Shown here in pieces: positions 58,512 through 64,000 of a DNA stretch of 64,000 nucleotides. The notes beneath the pieces were generated by a model. The model made no database searches. It was not told the origin of the DNA and saw nothing but the letters and a program-made list of their open reading frames with translations. The position numbers were made by a program, and so were the translations under genes. The stretch is from contig NC_022524.1 of assembly GCF_000473245.1 (NCBI RefSeq), forward strand, positions 954,501 through 1,018,500. The letters are read 5' to 3'. Origin of the DNA: Bacillus infantis NRRL B-14911. GTDB taxonomy: Bacteria; Bacillota; Bacilli; Bacillales; Cytobacillaceae. Every line of letters begins with the position of its first letter. Position 1 is the stretch's first letter.

Positions 58512-60125
58512 ATGAAAAAGCGCAATAGTCTTTTAATGTTGGTTTTTGCCCTGCTGCTGTCACTGGGGCTTGCAGGCTGCAGCGGCAGCCAGTCAAGCGG
58601 CACTGATGAAGGAGAGAAAGATTCCGGTACAGATTCGGGCGGTGAAACAGCTGCCGGCGGAACACTTGTCTTCGGGCGAAGCGGAGACTCTGATGCTTTG
58701 GACCCGGCCGTTACTACCGAAGGTGAATCCTTTAAAGTCACTGTCAATATTTTTGAAACATTGATCAACTTTGGCGAGCAGGATACAGAAATCCAGCCTG
58801 GCCTTGCAACTGAATGGGAGGAAAGTGAAGACGGGCTGAAGCATACGCTCAAGCTTCGCGAGGGAGTCAAGTTCCATGACGGGACAGACTTCAATGCAGA
58901 AGCGGTCGTCTTCAACTTCAACCGCTGGAAAGCAGGAAATAAAGAAGAATTCTATTATTATGCCTCTCAATTTGGCGATGTCCTAACAGAGGTAAAAGCA
59001 GTTGATGATTATACAGTTGAATTTACATTAAGCAGACCGATCGCTCCATTCCTGAAAAACCTGGCCATGTCGCCATTTGGAATCGCGAGTCCTGCAGCAG
59101 TAGAAAAGGCCGGCGATAAGTTCACTGACAACCCTGTCGGAACAGGACCTTTCAAATTCAAAGAATGGAAACGGAACGACCGTGTCGTCATTGAGAAGAA
59201 CCCGGATTACTGGCAAGAAGGCCTGCCAAAGCTTGACTCAGTCATTTTCAGGGTCATCCCTGAAAACTCAGCAAGGCTGAATGCTTTGTCTACAGGCGAG
59301 GTTGACCTGATTGATGGCGTAAGCTTCAGTGATGTAGGGCAAATCGAAGGAAATGCAGATCTGCAGCTGTTTGACCGCCCGTCCATGAATGTCGGCTATC
59401 TTGGGCTGACCAATACACGCGGCCCGCTGAAGGATAAGAAGGTCCGCCAGGCGCTGAACTACGCAGTGGATAAGCAGGCTCTCATCGATGCCTTCTATTC
59501 CGGATATGCTGAGCCGGCGAAGAACCCGATGCCGCCGGGAATTGCAGGCTATAATGATGAGGTGCAGGATTATGAGTACAACCCTGAAAAGGCAAAGGAG
59601 CTTCTGAAGGAAGCAGGCTATGAAAATGGATTTGAGATGGAGCTTTGGGCCATGCCGGTTGCACGACCATATATGCCGGACGGGCAAAAGGTTGCTGAAG
59701 CCATCCAGGCCAACTTTGCTGATGTTGGCGTAAAGGCGAAAATCGTATCCTATGAATGGGGAACTTACCTCGACAAAGCCAATAAAGGGGAAGCAGATTC
59801 CTTCCTTCTCGGCTGGACAGGGGACAATGGAGATGCTGACAACTTCCTGTATGTCCTTCTTGACCAGGATACTATCGGATCCAATAACTACACATATTAC
59901 AAAAACCAGGAGGTCCATGACCTTCTGATTAAAGCACAGACGCTGACAGACCAGGCCGAGCGTGAAGAGCTGTATAAGCAGGCTCAGCTGATCATCAAGG
60001 ATGATGCGCCATGGATCCCGCTTGTCCACTCCAATCCTGTTCTTGCAGGAAAAGCGGATATTACCGGATTCAAGCCGCATCCAACAGGATCGGATCTGCT
60101 GTCTTCTGTGGAATTTAAAAAGTAA
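58512..60125 (+). CDS. dppA: dipeptide-binding lipoprotein DppA-like
   Basis: 537 residues. Lipobox LGLAGC after a signal peptide; family 5 binding domain: ALDPAVTTEGESFKVTVNIF, RDGVKFHDGTDF-type REGVKFHDGTDFNAEAVVF, and the segment YEWGTYLDKANKGEADSFLL followed by GWTGDNGDADNF. That last part is near identical in style to Gram-negative DppA, pointing to dipeptides (or haem) rather than long oligopeptides. It is placed after the ATPases here. Ribosome site AAGGGGGAAA. Confidence 0.85.
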   Translation: MKKRNSLLMLVFALLLSLGLAGCSGSQSSGTDEGEKDSGTDSGGETAAGGTLVFGRSGDSDALDPAVTTEGESFKVTVNIFETLINFGEQDTEIQPGLATEWEESEDGLKHTLKLREGVKFHDGTDFNAEAVVFNFNRWKAGNKEEFYYYASQFGDVLTEVKAVDDYTVEFTLSRPIAPFLKNLAMSPFGIASPAAVEKAGDKFTDNPVGTGPFKFKEWKRNDRVVIEKNPDYWQEGLPKLDSVIFRVIPENSARLNALSTGEVDLIDGVSFSDVGQIEGNADLQLFDRPSMNVGYLGLTNTRGPLKDKKVRQALNYAVDKQALIDAFYSGYAEPAKNPMPPGIAGYNDEVQDYEYNPEKAKELLKEAGYENGFEMELWAMPVARPYMPDGQKVAEAIQANFADVGVKAKIVSYEWGTYLDKANKGEADSFLLGWTGDNGDADNFLYVLLDQDTIGSNNYTYYKNQEVHDLLIKAQTLTDQAEREELYKQAQLIIKDDAPWIPLVHSNPVLAGKADITGFKPHPTGSDLLSSVEFKK

Positions 60126-60218
60126 ATGGAAAGAGAAAGAAAGGGAGTTCCTTAAAGCGGCTCCCTTTTCTTTTAGCCGGACCGATGCGGCTGGACAACC
60201 ATCAAGAGAGGTGAAAAC

Positions 60219-61223
60219 ATGCTGTCATATACGATCAAACGAATATTTTCCCTTATACCGGTTTTACTGGGCTTGTCGCTGATTGTATTTTTCATGATCA
60301 GGGCCATACCGGGAGATCCCGCCCAAATCATCCTGGGCCAGCTGGCAACAAAAGAGGCTGTGGCTGATTTGACAGAGCAGCTTGGGCTTGATAAGCCCTG
60401 GTTTATTCAATATTTTACATATCTGGGGGGCCTGTTTACGGGTGATCTTGGGGAATCGCTTCGTACGAAGGCACCGATCAGCGGAGAAATTTGGCCTTTC
60501 CTGGCAGCTACCATGGAACTTTCCTTCTGCGCCATGCTCATTGCGATCTTTTTCGGCGTGAATGCAGGGATCATCAGTGCCTGGTTCCAAAATTCCTGGT
60601 TTGATTATATTGCCATGGTGCTTGCTCTTATCGGTGTATCCATGCCGATTTTCTGGCTTGGCCTTATGGAGCAGTGGATTTTTGCCATCAATTTGGACTG
60701 GCTCCCTACGTCCGGACGGGAAGAGGTCAGAAATCCGGTTGAGGCCATCACCAACCTTTATATCATCGATACTCTCCTTGCAGGACGGATGGATCAGTTC
60801 TGGGATGTCATCCGCCACCTTGTGCTTCCGAGCCTTGCATTATCGACCATACCGATGGCCATTATTGCCAGGATCACGCGTTCGACGATGCTTGAAGTCA
60901 TGCGTTCAGACTTCATCCGTACAGCACGGGCCAAAGGGCTAAGGATGTTCTGGGTTGTGTACAAGCATTCTTTGAAAAATGCCATCATTCCTGTTTTGAC
61001 GATTATCGGACTGCAGACCGGGCTCCTTCTTGGCGGTGCCATCCTGACGGAGACCATTTTCAGCTGGCCGGGAATCGGAAGATATATCTATGAAGCTATC
61101 AATTACCGCGATTATCCGGTCATCCAATCAGGGATCCTTGTCATTGCATTCATCTTTGTCATGATCAATCTGATTGTTGACCTCTTATATGCTGCAATCG
61201 ATCCAAGGATCAAATACAACTAA
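60219..61223 (+). CDS. dppB: dipeptide ABC transporter permease DppB-like
   Basis: 334 residues, six spans. MLSYTIKRIFSLIPVLLGLS opening, GDLGESLRTKAPI loop, EAA-type ATPase contact RTARAKGLRMFWVVYKHSLK with LKNAIIPVLT, and GAILTETIFSWPGIG. Ribosome site AGAGAGGTG. A 93-bp gap separates it from dppA; the small stem AAGCGGCTCCC there is not a strong terminator. Confidence 0.88.
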   Translation: MLSYTIKRIFSLIPVLLGLSLIVFFMIRAIPGDPAQIILGQLATKEAVADLTEQLGLDKPWFIQYFTYLGGLFTGDLGESLRTKAPISGEIWPFLAATMELSFCAMLIAIFFGVNAGIISAWFQNSWFDYIAMVLALIGVSMPIFWLGLMEQWIFAINLDWLPTSGREEVRNPVEAITNLYIIDTLLAGRMDQFWDVIRHLVLPSLALSTIPMAIIARITRSTMLEVMRSDFIRTARAKGLRMFWVVYKHSLKNAIIPVLTIIGLQTGLLLGGAILTETIFSWPGIGRYIYEAINYRDYPVIQSGILVIAFIFVMINLIVDLLYAAIDPRIKYN

Positions 61224-61239
61224 AGGAGGGAAGAAGCCT

Positions 61240-62139
61240 ATGGAATTATCAACAGAAAAAAATGTACATCCGTCTGCGGTCCAGGCCGAGGAAAAGGTGG
61301 AATCCCCCTGGCTTGAAGCATGGCGGAGCTTCCGGAAAAACAAGCTGGCTGTTGTCGGCGCGCTTATTGTTCTGTTCTTTGTCATTCTCGCAGTATTTGC
61401 GCCGCTGATCGCCCCTACAGGCATCAACGAGCAGCAGCTGGCAAACCGGCTGAAGGCCCCATCGGCCGACCATTGGTTCGGAACCGATGATTTTGGAAGG
61501 GATATTCTTTCCCGGGTAATTTATGGGGCGCGGATTTCTTTATGGGTCGGCTTTCTGGCCGTCCTTGGCTCACTTGCCGCAGGCTGTCTGCTTGGCATCC
61601 TTGCAGGCTATTATGGCCGCTGGGTGGATACGATCATTTCACGGTTCTTCGATATCATGCTTGCATTTCCTAGCATCCTTTTGGCGATTGCAATTGTAGC
61701 GGTACTGGGCCCATCCTTAAGGAATGCACTCATTGCCATTGCCATCATCAATATCCCTAACTTTGGGCGCCTGATCCGTTCCCGTGTGCTCAGTGTAAAG
61801 CAGGAGGAATATATCATGGCGGCAAAGGCGGTCGGCATGAGTGATGCCCGTATCTTATTCCTTCACGTCCTGCCGAACAGCATGGGTCCAATCATCGTCC
61901 AGGGAACACTGGCAGTGGCAACTGCCATCATCGAAGCAGCTGCTTTGGGCTTCCTTGGCCTGGGGGCAGAAGCGCCAAATCCCGAATGGGGAAAAATGCT
62001 CTCAGATGCAAAGGCATACCTCATCCAGGCCCCCTGGACAATGATCTTCCCCGGACTCGCCATCATGCTCACAGTACTCGGCTTCAACCTCATGGGCGAT
62101 GGGCTGAGAGATGCATTGGATCCTAGGATGAAGAGTTAG
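61240..62139 (+). CDS. dppC: dipeptide ABC transporter permease DppC-like
   Basis: 299 residues from the ATG after AAAGGAGGGAAG. N-terminal soluble tail (SPWLEAWRSFRKNKLAVVGA), first span, a loop with HWFGTDDFGRDILSRVIYGA (typical), EAA contact MAAKAVGMSDARILFLHVLP, and C-terminal GFNLMGDGLRDALDPRMK. Partner of DppB. Overall gene order D-F-A-B-C differs from the usual A-B-C-D-F. Ends the operon. Confidence 0.88.
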   Translation: MELSTEKNVHPSAVQAEEKVESPWLEAWRSFRKNKLAVVGALIVLFFVILAVFAPLIAPTGINEQQLANRLKAPSADHWFGTDDFGRDILSRVIYGARISLWVGFLAVLGSLAAGCLLGILAGYYGRWVDTIISRFFDIMLAFPSILLAIAIVAVLGPSLRNALIAIAIINIPNFGRLIRSRVLSVKQEEYIMAAKAVGMSDARILFLHVLPNSMGPIIVQGTLAVATAIIEAAALGFLGLGAEAPNPEWGKMLSDAKAYLIQAPWTMIFPGLAIMLTVLGFNLMGDGLRDALDPRMKS

Positions 62140-62300
62140 GAAGAAAAGGGAATGTGCATGCTCAATAAAGGAATGTGAATTCTGCTCATGAACAACATAT
62201 ATTTGTACTACATCTTGTGGCATTACGCATATTAGGCATTGGTTGAATATTCCACATTTAAGTGTCTTTTGACTTGAGAACCTAGAAGATTGGCAATGTC

Positions 62301-62337
62301 AAAAAGGGTACGGAAAAAGATCTTCCGCACCCTTTTT
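62301..62337 (+). terminator. terminator downstream of the dipeptide operon
   Basis: AAAAGGGTACGGAA-AAAGATC-TTCCGCACCCTTTT with T-run. Confidence 0.8.
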
Positions 62338-62426
62338 TGTTTGATAACAAATATTCTTTAGCGCCTAATTAACTAATAGATTTAAAAGCTGCCTTGGATA
62401 TTACATTACTCAAACTTTAAAAAGCC

Positions 62427-62559
62427 TGTTGATTGCAGTGGAAGGCACGTAGACTCCTGCGGGATTGCAGCGGCCATGCTGAGACCCCGCAGACGCGCAG
62501 CGGTGAGGAGGCTCAGCGTCGCCTCGCGGAAAGCGAAGTGCCTGTAACGGAAATCAACA
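62427..62559. repeat. 133-bp palindromic intergenic repeat (TGTTGATT ends)
   Basis: Terminal inverted repeats TGTTGATT (62427-62434) and AATCAACA (62552-62559). Inside: GTGGAAGGCAC, GACTCCTGCGGGA, GAGACCCCGCAGACGCGCAG, GGAGGCTC and CGCGGAAAGCGAAGTGCCTG. It folds as a long imperfect hairpin. I recognise this element from many Bacillaceae chromosomes, where it is present in many intergenic copies; its mechanism of spread is not known to me. Confidence 0.8.
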
Positions 62560-62605
62560 GCCGCCGTTATCGGAAAAACCTAATCACTTCGTTTGAAGAA
62601 TTAAC

Positions 62606-62631
62606 AAAAGCAGCCTGATGGCTGCTTTTGT
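62606..62631. terminator. bidirectional terminator before ygaE
   Basis: AAAAGCAGCC-TGAT-GGCTGCTTTT. Confidence 0.8.
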
Positions 62632-62634
62632 AAT

Positions 62635-63714
62635 TTATTCCTCGTTTTCCTCTATACTAATCTCGTTTTCCTCTTTATGATACGACTGGAAGCTCGAAAT
62701 CAATGTATCCAAATGCTCGACCTGTTCGTCGTATTCAATAATGGCAGAAATAATCTGCATCGTATGATAGATGATCTGCTCATCATCATTTTCCATGTTT
62801 TTATGCTGCGCCAGGAAGAAGGTGAACAGCTCCTTGCGGTCCAGGCAGATATCGCCTTCTTCAAAACTCACCTGAGGTTTCACTTTACCAATGAACTTAA
62901 GCATCACATGCTCATGATAGTGTATCAGACAGTCCAGCTGCTGCTGGATAGAATTCTGGAAATCCTCTGGCATCTGCTGCAGCTCGTATTCATGGCGGTG
63001 CAGCCTTTTCAGTGTTTCAAGCGACATTTTAACGGTCGAGATCATCTGTCTGTAGATGACCAGCTTTCTTGCTTTAACCGGACTGTCTTTTTTCAGGTAA
63101 TTACGTTCTTCCTTGTACATAAGGTACAGCTGATCGAGCTTGATGACATCATCTTTCAGCTTTTCGATATCATTTTTTAAGAGCATATGCTCAGAGGCAT
63201 GGCGGACGTTCAGCCTGATCCACTTTGTAATATCTTCTGTCGCATTGGATATTTTATAATACAGCTTGTTTTCATATTTAGGCGGCAGGAATACAAGATT
63301 GACCAGGAAAGCTGATAATATCCCAAGCATGATGGTCGAAAAACGGATAACAGCAAATTGAACAAAGTCATCACCAGGAGTCTCCATGATGGCGATTAAG
63401 GTCACCAGTGACAGGGCGATGGTTTTTTCAAGCTTCAGCTTCAGGTTGATAATGATGACAATGACGGCGGCAAGACCGACAATGAAATAGTTGTTTCCGA
63501 AAACAAGAACAAAGACGACGGCAATGACAGCCCCGATGATATTGCCCTGGATCTGCTCGATTACCGATAGATACGATCTGTAGATGGTAGGCTGAATCGC
63601 AAAAATGGCTGCGATGCCTGCAAAAACAGGGGTTGGCAGGTTGAAGATTTCTGATAAAAATAAAGACAGTATGATGGCAATTCCCGTTTTTAGTATTCGG
63701 GCTCCAAGCTTCAT
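62635..63714 (-). CDS. ygaE: YgaE-like aromatic acid exporter family protein
   Basis: 359 residues. Four to six spans in the first 150 residues (LKTGIAIILSLFLSEIFNLP, GIAAIFAIQPTIYRSYLSVI), then a long helical cytoplasmic domain and an acidic C terminus (EENEISIEENEE). The opening and QPTIYRS motif are typical of the ArAE_1 / DUF939 family, likely exporters of aromatic acids. In B. subtilis ygaE follows ygaD, which supports the symbol even though the dipeptide operon is inserted here. Ribosome site AAAGGATATT. Confidence 0.8.
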   Translation of the reverse strand: MKLGARILKTGIAIILSLFLSEIFNLPTPVFAGIAAIFAIQPTIYRSYLSVIEQIQGNIIGAVIAVVFVLVFGNNYFIVGLAAVIVIIINLKLKLEKTIALSLVTLIAIMETPGDDFVQFAVIRFSTIMLGILSAFLVNLVFLPPKYENKLYYKISNATEDITKWIRLNVRHASEHMLLKNDIEKLKDDVIKLDQLYLMYKEERNYLKKDSPVKARKLVIYRQMISTVKMSLETLKRLHRHEYELQQMPEDFQNSIQQQLDCLIHYHEHVMLKFIGKVKPQVSFEEGDICLDRKELFTFFLAQHKNMENDDEQIIYHTMQIISAIIEYDEQVEHLDTLISSFQSYHKEENEISIEENEE

Positions 63715-64000
63715 GCAAATAATATCCTTTCGTATTTATAATGGCTGCCTTATTACAATAGAACAGCAATTATCTATTTTATACTTACTTTAAACCGATT
63801 TGCTCATTGTTAAACAATTATGTACTATACAGGGATTATCCTTGAAGTTCAAGGGACAAATATGATAAATCTCCGATAAAATTCCATTAAGGCGCTTACA
63901 TGAAAAAAGTGGCGCATTGCCGGATCGATTATAGTATATGGGCGGGAAAGGCCTTCATATGATCCTTCAGTTGTGCTGTGCATAAAAAGAAATAGGAAAT

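Larger units (their letters stand above)
62140..62634. other. gene-free region with terminators and a dispersed repeat
   Basis: No credible gene. A terminator at 62301-62337, the repeat element at 62427-62559 and a second terminator at 62606-62631 account for most of it. Confidence 0.6.

Noticed and set aside
59268-60080. 270-residue minus-strand reading frame opposite dppA
   Set aside because: Antisense shadow of a well-defined binding protein; no ribosome site and no domain.

Overview
The window is a stretch of chromosome from a spore-forming, low-to-moderate GC Gram-positive of the Bacillaceae (Bacillus sensu lato). Evidence seen directly: three small acid-soluble spore protein genes (alpha/beta type, SspK, gamma type), strong AGGAGG-type ribosome binding sites, TTG/GTG starts, and from about 44.1 kb onward a gene order matching the B. 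subtilis yfhD-yfhE-yfhF-recX-yfhH-sspK-yfhJ-yfhP-mutY-fabL-sspE-ygaB-ygaC-ygaD-ygaE neighbourhood. No phage, insertion sequence, CRISPR array, rRNA or tRNA was found. Species cannot be named from this alone.

Layout. 0-9 kb: end of an alpha/beta hydrolase gene, a GlcNAc-type PTS transporter, a MarR regulator followed by a MFS pump/HlyD-type adaptor/flavodoxin operon, and a cystine ABC transporter (tcyABC-like). 9-18 kb: small membrane proteins, an ASCH protein, an NhaC-type antiporter, an AHSA1/ArsR pair with twin operators, an orphan sensor kinase, a GNAT, a two-domain lipoprotein and several tiny genes. 18.0-19.9 kb: a yybP-ykoY (Mn2+) riboswitch with two tandem terminators driving an FbpB-like small basic protein, a YkvA protein and a TerC-family exporter, followed by a nine-copy 52-bp hairpin array that ends in an intrinsic terminator. 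20-27 kb: MFS transporter, MBL-fold hydrolase/Lrp divergent pair, an SwrC-like RND pump, a phosphoesterase.

27-38 kb: glpP, a leader terminator of the kind GlpP controls, then a ugp-type glycerol-3-phosphate uptake operon (binding protein, HAD phosphatase, ATPase, two permeases, glycerophosphodiesterase) running by an ATGA overlap into csbB-gtcA-yfhO, the three-part lipoteichoic acid glycosylation machine. One polycistron therefore appears to join salvage of glycerophosphate units with decoration of the glycerophosphate polymer. An AT-rich gene with a ClpX-type zinc finger follows.

38-54 kb: spore protein, DsbA-like oxidoreductase, M20 peptidase, a PadR-controlled membrane unit, a dense cluster of DnaA boxes far from any replication gene, and the conserved yfh/yga block with DNA repair (recX, mutY), fatty acid synthesis (fabL) and spore genes. 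54-64 kb: an ABC exporter (ygaD), a five-gene dipeptide ABC importer (order D-F-A-B-C), a widespread Bacillaceae intergenic repeat, and ygaE.

The most unusual items are the 52-bp hairpin array, the cascade-like terminator pair behind the Mn2+ riboswitch, the DnaA-box cluster, the ugp/LTA-glycosylation operon fusion, and a DUF454 gene with no ordinary start codon. Database searches were not possible; family calls are from recognition of sequence motifs.
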